A stretch of DNA of 64,000 nucleotides from Bryobacterales bacterium. GTDB taxonomy: Bacteria > Acidobacteriota > Terriglobia > Bryobacterales > Bryobacteraceae. Both the position numbers and the translations under genes were made by a program. Positions within the stretch are counted from its first letter, which is position 1; the number at the start of each line of letters is the position of its first letter. Positions 7,569 through 16,631 of the stretch are shown here, one piece after another. Below the pieces are notes generated by a model. It worked only from the letters and a program-made list of their open reading frames with translations. It ran no database searches and was not told the origin of the DNA. Location: positions 31,247 to 95,246 of the forward strand of contig JADLDI010000079.1 of the NCBI GenBank assembly GCA_020846745.1, read 5' to 3'.

Positions 7569-9128
7569 CTAATGGCGGAAGTGGCGGATGGCGGTGAAGA
7601 CCATGGCCAGGTTGAGGCGGTCGGCGGCGGCGATTACTTCTTCGTCTTTGACGGAGCCGCCGGGTTGGATTACGGCGGTGATGCCGTGTTTGGCAGCCTC
7701 TTCGAGACCGTCGGGAAAGGGGAAGAAGGCATCGGAGGCGAGGACCGAGCCTTGCAGGGGCAGGACGGCTTTCATGGCGCCGATCTTTACGGAATCGACG
7801 CGGCTCATCTGGCCGGCTCCGGCGCTGATGGACTGGCCGGCTTTGGCGTAGACGATGGCGTTCGATTTGACGTGCTTGACGATCTTCCAGGCGAACTCCA
7901 GGGCGCGCCATTCCTCTTCGGTGGGAACGCGTTTGGTGCGGACGGTAGTGGCGGAGCGGTCGAGTTTGTGGGTGTCGGCGGTTTGGGCGAGGAAGCCGCC
8001 GCTGATGGATTTGACGACCAGTTCGTCCTGCATGGGTTGGGTGATCTCTAATAGGCGCAGGTTCTTTTTGGCCGCGAGGACGCGGAGGGCTCCATCGGTA
8101 TAGCCAGGGGCGGCGATGGCTTCGGTGAACAGCTTGGCTACTTCGGCGGCGGTTTCTTCGTCCATTGTACGGTTAAAGGCGAGGACGCCGCCGAAGGCGG
8201 AAATCGGGTCGGCTTCGAGGGCACGGCGATAGGCATCGGCCAGGGAGGACTGCTCGGCGCAGCCGCAGGGGTTGGTGTGCTTGATGATGGCGCAGGCGGG
8301 CGATTCGAATTCGAGGATCAACTGCCAGGCGGCGTCGAGGTCGACGAGATTGTTGTAGGAGAGTTCCTTGCCTTGGAGTTGCTTGCCTGCGGCGATGCCG
8401 CCGGTGTTGGTGGAATAGAGCGCGGCCTTCTGATGGGGGTTTTCGCCATAGCGGAGGGACATTGAGCGGGGGACGTGGATGTCGAGGCGGGCGGGCGGGA
8501 CTTCGGCGGGGCCGTCGTGGAACCGGCCTTCGGCGGAGGTGATGCGTTCGAGGCGGGTGGTGATGGCACGGTCGTAGGCAGCGGTACGGGCGAAGGCGGA
8601 TTTCGCGAGGCGCCAATGGGTGTCGGCGGACAGGCTGCCGCCGGACTTCTTCATTTCTTCAGCGATGGCGGCGTAGTCGCCGGCAGAGGTGACCACGGCG
8701 ACATCCTGATAGTTTTTGGCGGCGGCGCGGATCATGGTGGGTCCGCCGATATCGATGTTTTCGATGAGTTCGTGGACGGGCGCGCCTTCTTTGGCGGCCA
8801 CCTTCTCGAAGGCGTAGAGGTTGACGACCACCATGTCGATCAAGGGGATGTCGTGGGCGGCGAGCGCTTTCATGTGCTCTTCGTTGGAGCGGATGGCGAG
8901 GACGCCGCCGGCGACGCGGGGGTGGATGGTTTTGACGCGGCCGTCGAGCATTTCGGGGAAGCCGGTCACTTCAGAGACGTCGCGGACGGCGAGTCCGGCT
9001 TCGCGGAGCAATTTGGCCGTGCCGCCGGTGGAGATCAGTTCGACATCAAAGGAAGAAAGGGTACGGGCGAAATCGACGAGACCGGTTTTATCGGTGACGC
9101 TTAACAGAGCGCGCTTGATCTGGGGCAT
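7569..9128 (-). CDS. purH: Bifunctional AICAR formyltransferase / IMP cyclohydrolase
   Basis: This cytoplasmic enzyme performs the last two steps of de novo purine synthesis, formylating AICAR with 10-formyl-THF and closing the ring to IMP. The 519-residue length is normal for PurH. The N-terminal MGS-like cyclohydrolase domain opens RALLSVTDKTGLVDFARTL and contains STGGTAKLLREAG and DGRVKTIHPRVAGG. The C-terminal transformylase domain contains SLRYGENPHQKAALY and the catalytic IIKHTNPCGCAEQ. It ends HFRH at the C-terminus, as PurH proteins do. It stands alone, without other pur genes, on the minus strand. Confidence 0.98.
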   Translation of the reverse strand: MPQIKRALLSVTDKTGLVDFARTLSSFDVELISTGGTAKLLREAGLAVRDVSEVTGFPEMLDGRVKTIHPRVAGGVLAIRSNEEHMKALAAHDIPLIDMVVVNLYAFEKVAAKEGAPVHELIENIDIGGPTMIRAAAKNYQDVAVVTSAGDYAAIAEEMKKSGGSLSADTHWRLAKSAFARTAAYDRAITTRLERITSAEGRFHDGPAEVPPARLDIHVPRSMSLRYGENPHQKAALYSTNTGGIAAGKQLQGKELSYNNLVDLDAAWQLILEFESPACAIIKHTNPCGCAEQSSLADAYRRALEADPISAFGGVLAFNRTMDEETAAEVAKLFTEAIAAPGYTDGALRVLAAKKNLRLLEITQPMQDELVVKSISGGFLAQTADTHKLDRSATTVRTKRVPTEEEWRALEFAWKIVKHVKSNAIVYAKAGQSISAGAGQMSRVDSVKIGAMKAVLPLQGSVLASDAFFPFPDGLEEAAKHGITAVIQPGGSVKDEEVIAAADRLNLAMVFTAIRHFRH

Positions 9129-9326
9129 GAACTAACGATTTTGGCATAGCGGGAGGGCGGAACCCATCGCGGGGGCGGTGTCGGACGGCGAACGGGACGG
9201 GCGTGTGCAAAAATCCGGAACACCGCTCCCTCGCGGTCGCGGCTCGGTTAGATGCTGCTCGTTTCGAATGTTTGCCGGACGGGACGTTCGGCCCACATTG
9301 GGACGCGGGCTGCGGGCTGCTGCCGG

Positions 9327-10709
9327 CTACTTCGCGGCTACCGCCGCCACGATCTCTTGCAATAGCAGGGTCCCGTTGGCGAGCGACTCCAGCGACATCC
9401 GCTCGTCGTTCCCATGCGCCCGGCTGTCTTTGTCGACCCTCACAAAGACGGGCGCGCCGTAAACTGCCATGCCTTTTTGCCGGAGGAACGCTCCATCTGT
9501 CGCCCCACGCGACATGTAGGGCACGACTACGCTCTTTTTGTATGACTTGGCGAGCACCTTCTCCATCTCCACATAGAGCAGCGTCGTCAGCGCGCTTGGT
9601 TCAGTGGACGGCATTTCCTGTCCGCCCGCGGGCGCGATCTCGATGGCCGGATCGTTCACAATCTGCCGGAATCGGGCGATGATCTCCTCCCGCGTTTCGT
9701 TTGGCAGCCGCCGTACGTCGATGCCCGCCGTCGCCGAGTTCGGAATGACGTTGATCTTGACGCCCGAATTCAGCATCGTCGGGGAAACCGTCGTTTGCAA
9801 GATCGCCGCCAATTCCGGATCGCGTGCGCGAATCTGGTTGGCGGTGACCGCGGCCGTAGCGGGATTCTCAAGCGGCCCAATCAAGGCGCCCAGCCAGGAA
9901 TACTCCGGCAGTTTCGCGAGCTCCGTCAGGTATCTTCGCGTGGTTGTGTTCAGCCGCACGGGCTGATCGGCCTCCGAGAGCTTCACCACTGCCCGCGAGA
10001 GGTGCAGCACGGCATTGTCCGGCCTCGGCAGCGACCCGTGTCCCGCTACGCCCTTCGCCGCCACCTTCAACCGGGTGGGGATCTTCTCGGAAGTTTGAAC
10101 TTCGAACAGGCGCGTTCCCTGTTGCGTCTGCAAGGCATAGCCGCCTTCATTGATGGCGAATTCGGCATTGATCTTCTCCCAGGCATTCGCGATCAGCCAC
10201 TGGATGGCCGTCGACCCCGCCTCTTCATCGGCTTCCGCCAGCAGAATGACGTCCCGCTTCAACTTCGCGCCGCGCTGCTTGAGATCCACAAACACGGCCA
10301 TCTCCGCCGCGAGGAGACACTTCGTATCCTGAGCGCCGCGGCCATAAAGGAACCCGTCTTTGATCAGGCCGCCGAAGGCGGGCACGGTCCACTGCGCCGG
10401 GTCCACCGGTACGACGTCGGTGTGCGCCATAAGCATTAGCGGAAGCGCCTCGCCGGTACCTTTCAATCGGGCGACCAGGTTTTTGCGCGATGGCTCACCG
10501 CCGATCACGTCCGCCGCGATTCCCTCTTTGGCCAGCTCGCGGGCGATATACTGCGCGGCTGGAGTTTCATTGCCCGGCGGGTTTGACGTGTCGATCCTGA
10601 TCAAATCGACGCAATAGCGTTGCGCGCGCTGTGCCAACGTCTCAGCCCCAGCCGCGACGTGAAGACCGGCCACTGCCGCGAGAACCGTAGATAAGACCCG
10701 ATTCAACAT
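9327..10709 (-). CDS. Secreted M20 family metallopeptidase
   Basis: This 460-residue protein has a Sec signal (MLNRVLSTVLAAVAGLHVAA, probably cut after AGAE). The M20 zinc ligands and catalytic residues are present: MLMAHTDVVPVD (His, Asp), YGRGAQDTK (bridging Asp), LLAEADEEAG (catalytic Glu and ligand), and NEGG, with a final ligand His in DSRAHGNDERM. The family hydrolyses peptides or N-acyl amino acids; export suggests scavenging. It diverges from the DASS carrier starting at 10740, with only 30 bases between them. Confidence 0.92.
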   Translation of the reverse strand: MLNRVLSTVLAAVAGLHVAAGAETLAQRAQRYCVDLIRIDTSNPPGNETPAAQYIARELAKEGIAADVIGGEPSRKNLVARLKGTGEALPLMLMAHTDVVPVDPAQWTVPAFGGLIKDGFLYGRGAQDTKCLLAAEMAVFVDLKQRGAKLKRDVILLAEADEEAGSTAIQWLIANAWEKINAEFAINEGGYALQTQQGTRLFEVQTSEKIPTRLKVAAKGVAGHGSLPRPDNAVLHLSRAVVKLSEADQPVRLNTTTRRYLTELAKLPEYSWLGALIGPLENPATAAVTANQIRARDPELAAILQTTVSPTMLNSGVKINVIPNSATAGIDVRRLPNETREEIIARFRQIVNDPAIEIAPAGGQEMPSTEPSALTTLLYVEMEKVLAKSYKKSVVVPYMSRGATDGAFLRQKGMAVYGAPVFVRVDKDSRAHGNDERMSLESLANGTLLLQEIVAAVAAK

Positions 10710-10739
10710 ACCGCAAATCTTAACAGCGGCAGGATATAA

Positions 10740-12182
10740 TTGCCATTCTTCGTGTCTATTTCCGCGCAGTCCAAAACCACGAGTGAGCGAATTCGTGGAT
10801 TCGCAGTTCTCGTCGCCATCTACCTCTTCGTTGTCTACGTTTTCCCGAAACCGGCGGCTGTCAAACCCGAAGGTTGGCGGCTGGTGGGCATTTTCCTGGC
10901 GACCATCGCCGGATCCATTCTCGAACCCATTCCCGGTGGCGCACTCGTTCTGATCGCCGTCACGCTCGCCTCGATCCTCGGCGGACTCACCATCGCCTCG
11001 GCGCTCGGCGGCTTTGCCGACCCGACGGTTTGGCTCGTCATGGCGGCCTTCTTCATCTCACGCGCTCTGATCAATACGGGACTCGCCCGCCGGATCGCGC
11101 TTTTCTTCGTACGCCTGTTCGGGAAAAGCTCGCTCGGCGTGTCGTACGCGCTCTGCTTATCGGACGCGACGCTCGCCACTATCATCCCGTCCAACGGCGC
11201 GCGCTCCGGCGGCGTCATCCTTCCGATTGTCCGATCGATCGCCGAACTGTATGGATCGAAGCCTGGGCCAAGCGCCGCCCTGCTCGGGACGTTTCTATTC
11301 ACTGCGGTATATCAGGGCATCTGCGTCTCCGCGTCGATGTTCTTTACCGGACAGGCGTCGAACGCCTTGGCCGCCAAGATCGCGACCGATGCCGGATTCC
11401 CGATCACGTGGGCGAGTTGGTTCATGGCCGGATTCGTACCCGGCCTCGTCTCGCTGGCGGTGGTGCCGTGGCTGGTGATCAAGCTGAATCCGCCCAAGAT
11501 TCAGCACACGCCCGAAGCCGCCAAGTTTGCGCACAACGAGTTGGTGAAGATGGGCCGCGTGACCACGAAAGAATGGATACTGACGGCGGTCTTCGTCCTG
11601 GTCTGCGGAGCGTGGGTCACGAGCGGGATGACCGGCATCGACGTCGCTATTCCGGCCCTGTTGGGCGCCGGCACCCTGCTGGTTACCGGCGTTCTTCAGT
11701 GGGAAGACGTGAAAGGCGAAAAGGCGGCCTGGGACATCTTTATCTGGTATGGGGGACTCGTGCGACTAGGCAAAGCTCTCAACGATACGGGCGTCACCCG
11801 CGAATTCGCAAACTTCGTGGCCGGATCATTTGAAGGCGCGGCGTGGACCACGCTGTTCGTGGCCGCACTCCTCGTCTACTTCTACGCGCATTACGCGTTT
11901 GCCTCTATCACGGCGCACATTCTCGCCATGTACCCGCCATTTTTGGCGGTGCTGGCCGCTAAAGGCGCTCCGCTCGGATTGGTGGCGTTTGCTTTCGCGT
12001 GTTTCACCAACCTCGCCGCCGGACTGACGCATTACGGCACCACGCCTTCGCCGATGTTTTTCGCCCAGGACTACGTTCCGATGCGAACGTGGTGGCGAGT
12101 AGGAGCGATCATCTCCGTTGTGAACATCGCGATCTGGTCGACGATCGGGTTCGCCTGGTGGAAGCTGCTCGGGATTTGGTAA
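10740..12182 (+). CDS. DASS family sodium:dicarboxylate / 2-oxoglutarate-malate type transporter
   Basis: This 480-residue membrane protein has about 12 hydrophobic segments. The segments SALGGFADPTVWLVMAAFFI and IPSNGARSGGVILPIV are characteristic of the CitT/DiT1 branch of the DASS family, as is the second SNT-like hairpin LTHYGTTPSPMFF. Such carriers exchange or import C4-C5 dicarboxylates. The TTG at 10740 is six bases after GCAGGA; an in-frame GTG at 10752 is an alternative start. No metabolic neighbour points to one substrate. Confidence 0.9.
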   Translation: MPFFVSISAQSKTTSERIRGFAVLVAIYLFVVYVFPKPAAVKPEGWRLVGIFLATIAGSILEPIPGGALVLIAVTLASILGGLTIASALGGFADPTVWLVMAAFFISRALINTGLARRIALFFVRLFGKSSLGVSYALCLSDATLATIIPSNGARSGGVILPIVRSIAELYGSKPGPSAALLGTFLFTAVYQGICVSASMFFTGQASNALAAKIATDAGFPITWASWFMAGFVPGLVSLAVVPWLVIKLNPPKIQHTPEAAKFAHNELVKMGRVTTKEWILTAVFVLVCGAWVTSGMTGIDVAIPALLGAGTLLVTGVLQWEDVKGEKAAWDIFIWYGGLVRLGKALNDTGVTREFANFVAGSFEGAAWTTLFVAALLVYFYAHYAFASITAHILAMYPPFLAVLAAKGAPLGLVAFAFACFTNLAAGLTHYGTTPSPMFFAQDYVPMRTWWRVGAIISVVNIAIWSTIGFAWWKLLGIW

Positions 12183-12255
12183 TCGGCGGCGGTGGATGGG
12201 GCTGGATTGAATAGGGCGTCACTTGGGGTGCGGGCGCCCGCGGTTGGTTTGGCGG

Positions 12256-13851
12256 TCAGGTGGAGATGGGACCTTCGCGGGCGGAAAGGGCGGCGACGAT
12301 GCTTTCGCGGCGTTCCGAGGAGAGCCGCACGGCCGAGTCGAGGGAGATCGAGTAAACGATCGCGGCCAGGACCGCATCCGCCGCGAGGGTGGCGTAGAAG
12401 GCAAACTGCGTATCGAACGCATAGCGGGCGAGATAGGCGAGAGCTACGGGCGCGGCCACCACTGGATAGAGAAGGAACAGGAGGGCCTGGAAGCGGCCTG
12501 CTGAGGCGGCGCGCCACTGGCCGGGGTCGACGGGACGTGGAAAGATGAGCGACGTGACGTTTCCGGCGGCCAGCAGGAACACCGAAACCACGAGCACGAC
12601 GGCCAGGGTTTCAACTACATTCGACGCGGCCACATGCGAGTGAAACAGCGAAGCTACGGCGGCAATCAGCAGGACCTCGACGAACACAAAAAACAAGGCG
12701 ACGATGTTCTTGGCGACGAGGATGCGGCTGATGGGTACGGCGGTAACGTAGTAGAACTGGACAGCGCCGCGATCGAAGCCAAAAGCGTTCCAGAAGCAGA
12801 CCTCGCCGAGCAGGGCCAACGAATAGAAGCTGACCAGCGACAGGTAGTTAGTGGAGAAGAACGAGGCCGAATTGCGCGAGCCGAGCGGAAGCCAGATCAC
12901 GATGCCGAAGGTGAATCCCATCAGAAAGACCAGGCGGAACCGTGGAGCACGGCAAAGGAACCGCAGTTCCTTTTCAACGGCGGCTGCGAGCGGATCGGGG
13001 AAGATGGCTGACGGGAGGCGGAATAACCGGTCGTAGATGCGGTCGCGCGTACCGGTGGAGGCGGTGGACGCACGCGCGGCGTCGGCATCGAAGCGGAAGC
13101 CGCGCTGGAACTGCCAGTGGCCGAACCAGGCGGCGAGAGCCGTCCAGGCGAGCAGGCCGACAGCGGAAGGCCAATCGACCTGGCCGACGGCGAGCCGTGC
13201 GGTAATCTGCCAGGGCCACCACAGTGTGCCCAGGCGCATAGCGGCTTGCTTGACGGCATCGGGCACGCCGGTGACGAGCAGCAGTTGCGGCAGGGCGGCG
13301 ATGAGCACGAAGGCGATCATGGCGAGCTCGCGTGTGCGGCGGCGGGCGAAGAGGCGAGTGAGCAGGTCGCGTAGGCCGGCGGAAAGGAGCAGGTTGAAGG
13401 CAATCCAAGGCAGGAAGGCGAGTGGCGCCCATTTCGGAATGGCGGGATTGCGGAGCAGGCCGACGGTGGCTCCGGTCAGGATCATGAGCATCTCGATACC
13501 GGTGCTGAAGCGTAGAAGCACCTCAGTGAGGAATAGCTCGCCGCGGCTGATGGGGTAGACGGCGAGGCGCTTGAGGTCGAGCGCCATGCCGGTGGAGGCC
13601 AGCAGGATGGGAATCAACTGCCAGTAGACGAACGTAAAGAAGAGGACCTGCGGACCGTATTGGTGGATGAGGGGTAAACGGTTTGGCTCGGCGCAGATCA
13701 TCTGGATGGCGACCGCACCGAAAGCGGCCATCGCGTACCACCCCAGAGACAGGATGGCGGTAAAGGCGAGAACGCCCCAGTTGCCTTTGCTGTAGAAGTT
13801 GAGAAGGGTCCGCCACTGTGCCCAGACGATGGCGCGCGTCTGTTGCAGCAT
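12256..13851 (-). CDS. ABC transporter permease (putative exporter)
   Basis: This 531-residue protein opens MLQQTRAIVWAQWRTLLNFY, with about 11-12 transmembrane segments and a soluble central part (GFRFDADAARASTASTGTRD). It follows the ATPase gene at 13860-14636 by eight bases on the same strand. The long permease, organised as two halves in one chain, resembles the exporter permeases that pair with a single CcmA-like ATPase. Substrate unknown. Confidence 0.85.
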   Translation of the reverse strand: MLQQTRAIVWAQWRTLLNFYSKGNWGVLAFTAILSLGWYAMAAFGAVAIQMICAEPNRLPLIHQYGPQVLFFTFVYWQLIPILLASTGMALDLKRLAVYPISRGELFLTEVLLRFSTGIEMLMILTGATVGLLRNPAIPKWAPLAFLPWIAFNLLLSAGLRDLLTRLFARRRTRELAMIAFVLIAALPQLLLVTGVPDAVKQAAMRLGTLWWPWQITARLAVGQVDWPSAVGLLAWTALAAWFGHWQFQRGFRFDADAARASTASTGTRDRIYDRLFRLPSAIFPDPLAAAVEKELRFLCRAPRFRLVFLMGFTFGIVIWLPLGSRNSASFFSTNYLSLVSFYSLALLGEVCFWNAFGFDRGAVQFYYVTAVPISRILVAKNIVALFFVFVEVLLIAAVASLFHSHVAASNVVETLAVVLVVSVFLLAAGNVTSLIFPRPVDPGQWRAASAGRFQALLFLLYPVVAAPVALAYLARYAFDTQFAFYATLAADAVLAAIVYSISLDSAVRLSSERRESIVAALSAREGPIST

Positions 13852-13859
13852 GGCGTGTG

Positions 13860-14636
13860 TTACAGCCAGTCGAGTGCTTCGGCGGTGCGGTCGGCGCCGA
13901 CGACGCGGACAAAGGCGTCTTCCAGGGTCTCGGCGCCGGAGCGGACTTCATCCATGTCGGCTTCCAAGACCAGTTTGCCTTCGGCGATGATGGCCACACG
14001 CCGGCAGAGACGTTCGACGACTTCCAAGACATGGGAGGTGAGGAAGATGGTCGCACCGTGCTTGACCTGTTCGAGCAGAATGTCTTTCATGAGACGCGCG
14101 CCGACGGCGTCGACGCCTTCGAACGGTTCGTCCATAAGGAACAGTTGGGGGCGATGAATCAGCGCGGCGGCCATGGCCACTCTCTTCCGCATTCCCTTGG
14201 AGTATTCCGCAATCATTTGCCGGGGATTGCCGTCGAGTTCGAAGAGAGTAAGTAATTCGCGGGCCCGCGCTCGGGCGACCGTGAGGTCCAACCCGTACAT
14301 TCGGCCGACAAATTCGATGAATTCCAGACCGGTGAGATGGTCGAAGAGAAGCGATTCATCGGGGACGAGGCCGATGCGGGCTTTTACGGTTTGCGAGTTC
14401 TCGGGCATGGGCAATCCGAGGAGTTCAATGGAGCCGGAAGTGGGCGGGGCAAGCCCCATCAACATGCGGATTGTGGTTGTTTTTCCGGCACCATTGGGGC
14501 CAAGGAATCCGTAAAACGATCCGCGCGGGACATCAAGGGATAATCCGTCCACGGCAGCCTTGGAGCCATAGACCTTGCGCAGATCCCGGATTCGAATCGC
14601 CGGCGAAGCGAGGGTTCCTTGAGAGCCCTCTTGCAT
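13860..14636 (-). CDS. ABC transporter ATP-binding protein
   Basis: This 258-residue ATPase has Walker A GPNGAGKTTTIRM, Q-loop region GLVPDESLLFDHLTG, signature EYSKGMRKRVAMAAAL and Walker B QLFLMDEPFEGVDA. The K in SKGM and the short length are typical of CcmA/DrrA-type exporters. It is first in a two-gene operon with the permease at 12256-13851. The divergent gene at 14685 leaves about 48 bases for two promoters. Confidence 0.95.
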   Translation of the reverse strand: MQEGSQGTLASPAIRIRDLRKVYGSKAAVDGLSLDVPRGSFYGFLGPNGAGKTTTIRMLMGLAPPTSGSIELLGLPMPENSQTVKARIGLVPDESLLFDHLTGLEFIEFVGRMYGLDLTVARARARELLTLFELDGNPRQMIAEYSKGMRKRVAMAAALIHRPQLFLMDEPFEGVDAVGARLMKDILLEQVKHGATIFLTSHVLEVVERLCRRVAIIAEGKLVLEADMDEVRSGAETLEDAFVRVVGADRTAEALDWL

Positions 14637-14684
14637 GTCACCTCTATTCTACAGGGACGTTTAGGCCGATAAAGGAGTATGGCT

Positions 14685-15545
14685 ATGCCAACGATCGAGG
14701 GAACTTGTTCCACAGCCCAAGTCCGAGAGAAGGTGATGGGCAAACTAGCCAGTCTGCCGCCGTTCTCACCGGTGTTGAACAAGTTAATGGCGTCGCTAGC
14801 GGACGAGAACGTATCGTTTTTGGAGCTTGGCGATTTGATAGAAAAGGATACAGTACTAGCCGGGAATGTTTTGCGGTTGGTAAATTCGGCGCTGTATTCG
14901 CGGCGCGGCACCATCAACTCGGTGCGCCGGGCGGTTTCGATCCTCGGATTGTCGAAACTGCGGAATGCCGCTATGGCCATGTCTGTCAGCCGTTTATGGG
15001 GTTCGCAGAAATGGCCGCCGGGATGGAATCCCTCGCAGTTCAACCTCCACGCCGTTGCGAGCGCCATTATGGCGGACCTTTTAGCCACTGAACTTTCGAC
15101 CGATTATCCGGAAGGAGCGTTTGCGGCGGGGCTGCTACAGAACGTGGGCATGTTGCTGATGGCGGCGAGCCTGCCGGAAGACTTCAATCGTGTTCGGGAC
15201 TACTACCTGGCGAATCCGGGACACTCGCTGATCGCGGCTGAGCGGGAAGTGCTGGCGATAGATCATGCGGAGATATCGGCGGAAGTTTTGGGGATCTGGA
15301 ATTTGCCGAAGCCGATTAAGATGGCGACCGGGGAACATCATTTCCCTCGATCCGGTTCGTTAGGGGCGATCTTATCGGCGGCAGACGGCCTTGTGGAACA
15401 ACTCGGCATCACCGCGCAGGCGTGGCACCGCCCGCCCGCGGGTACGGCGGAGGGCACCTTGCAGGCGTTTGGTTTGGGTGAACCGGCGCCGGGAATACTG
15501 GAGACGTTCCGGGCGGAATACGACGGGTTGAAGGGTTTCTTCTGA
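14685..15545 (+). CDS. HDOD domain protein
   Basis: The second in-frame ATG (14685) is preferred because AAGGAG at 14672-14677 lies seven bases before it but overlaps too closely with the first ATG at 14679. The 286-residue product has the HDOD core: LPPFSPVLNKLMASLADENV, then a VNSALYSRRGTINSVRRAV stretch and ILGLSKLRNAAMA, ending in a conserved DHAEISAEVLGIWNLP-like helix. HDOD proteins are inactive relatives of HD phosphohydrolases and serve in signalling (motility, cell cycle or c-di-GMP control). It stands alone. Confidence 0.9.
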   Translation: MPTIEGTCSTAQVREKVMGKLASLPPFSPVLNKLMASLADENVSFLELGDLIEKDTVLAGNVLRLVNSALYSRRGTINSVRRAVSILGLSKLRNAAMAMSVSRLWGSQKWPPGWNPSQFNLHAVASAIMADLLATELSTDYPEGAFAAGLLQNVGMLLMAASLPEDFNRVRDYYLANPGHSLIAAEREVLAIDHAEISAEVLGIWNLPKPIKMATGEHHFPRSGSLGAILSAADGLVEQLGITAQAWHRPPAGTAEGTLQAFGLGEPAPGILETFRAEYDGLKGFF

Positions 15546-15580
15546 GGTGGGTTGCGGGCGGGGTGGGGAGGGAGTTGGCC

Positions 15581-16072
15581 GACCAGGAGGTCGGCCGCGA
15601 ACGGGGAGGTTCGCGCCACACTGGCAGGTTCGTTTGGTGCAGCGGAGAGGGTGATTGGGCTTAGGGGCGTGCGTGCGCCGGCCGGGTCGCTGACGCTCCA
15701 ATCTCCGAGTGGGTGGCAGCGAGTTCGAATTGGTGGTGGTAGTCGATCGGGGCAGGATGAACGGCGGGCTTACGCGGCGCGGCGCGGTTGCGGGGATCGT
15801 GCCATCGCTGACGGCGGTGTGAGGATTGCTGGGTACATAGGGTCAGTGCAACGCGAAGTGGGGGGTGCCTTCGTCCGGTCGCAGTGGGCCGGGACCCATC
15901 GCTTACGGGATTGAGAAAAAACGCGGCCCGCGCCCTTACGGTTGCGGTTCTGTTTCCGGAGCAGTGCGTGTTTGCTGTGGTTTACCGGACGCGGGGCGCG
16001 GTGCTAAATCGCATTTAGCGGATTTTTTCTCACGCCCTTACGCTCGGGCTCAGGGTCGGGAGTGGTGCGACA
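15581..16072 (+). repeat. Mosaic intergenic repeat, copy 2 (longest)
   Basis: This copy fills most of the 535-base gene-free stretch 15546-16080. It starts with GACCAGGAGGTCGGCCGCGA, shared with copy 3 at 26.6 kb. It continues through the GTGCGCCGGCCGGGTCGCTG to CATCGCTTA part shared with copy 1, then an extra internal piece (about 15908-16035). That piece is bounded by TGAGAAAAAA and TTTTTTCTCA in inverted orientation and contains a perfect palindrome GCTAAAT-CGC-ATTTAGC at 16003-16019. It closes with GCTCGGGCTCAGGGTCGGGA, again shared with copy 1. No supported gene lies in it. Confidence 0.8.
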
Positions 16073-16080
16073 GGGATAGG

Positions 16081-16476
16081 CTAGAAGTCGACCGACCGGG
16101 CCATGCCGCTCAGCAGCACCGTTTTGTAGGTCTGCACCTGTCCCTTCGGCGGTCCCGCGATGGTGGTTTTGATCGTGGTTACCACCGCTTCTGTCTTGAT
16201 GGTGGACTTGAGCGAGTCCGGGAGATTCACGTCCGGAAGCAGCACGGAGAAGAGAACGGTCTTCCGATCGGGCTGTGCTTCGAGGGTTACGGTGATCAAC
16301 TGGCCAATTTGCGTTTTGTCGGTCTTGATCTCGTTGCCGGTGAATTGCTGGTCCTTGCGGCCCTGGCGGATAGTCAAGAGAGGTTTTCCGGAAATGCTGC
16401 TCGACGAGTAAGTCACTTTGAGCCGCGTACCGGTGAGTTCGTAAAGATTTGGGGAGCGCTTCGGTGTAGGCGCCAT
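16081..16476 (-). CDS. Hypothetical protein, small beta-rich
   Basis: I do not recognise this 131-residue protein. The ATG at 16476 is preceded by a perfect GGAGGAA, so it is a real gene. The sequence is rich in short beta strands (YELTGTRLKVTYSSSSISGK, IRQGRKDQQFTGNEIKT, ITVTLEAQPDRKTVLFSVLL), has no signal peptide or membrane segment, and ends LLSGMARSVDF. It diverges from the ankyrin gene at 16632 with 155 bases between them; both starts carry nearly the same Shine-Dalgarno. Confidence 0.75.
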   Translation of the reverse strand: MAPTPKRSPNLYELTGTRLKVTYSSSSISGKPLLTIRQGRKDQQFTGNEIKTDKTQIGQLITVTLEAQPDRKTVLFSVLLPDVNLPDSLKSTIKTEAVVTTIKTTIAGPPKGQVQTYKTVLLSGMARSVDF

Positions 16477-16631
16477 ATATTCCTCCTTTTACAACGATGA
16501 GCTTAGACATGATATGCCCCGTAAACCGTTGAGGCAACCGGGCCAGTTTCCGATCGTGTAATTCAATTCACAAGAGGGTTGAGCCAATTGAGCGGGCCAA
16601 TCGCGCGTATCGGAGTGTAGAGGAGGAAAGA

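Noticed and set aside
7244..7597. Open reading frame of about 117 codons across repeat copy 1
   Set aside because: It has no ribosome binding site, and the same peptide (FVRSQWA) appears in different contexts in copies 2 and 3. It is a by-product of the repeat and the overlap with purH.
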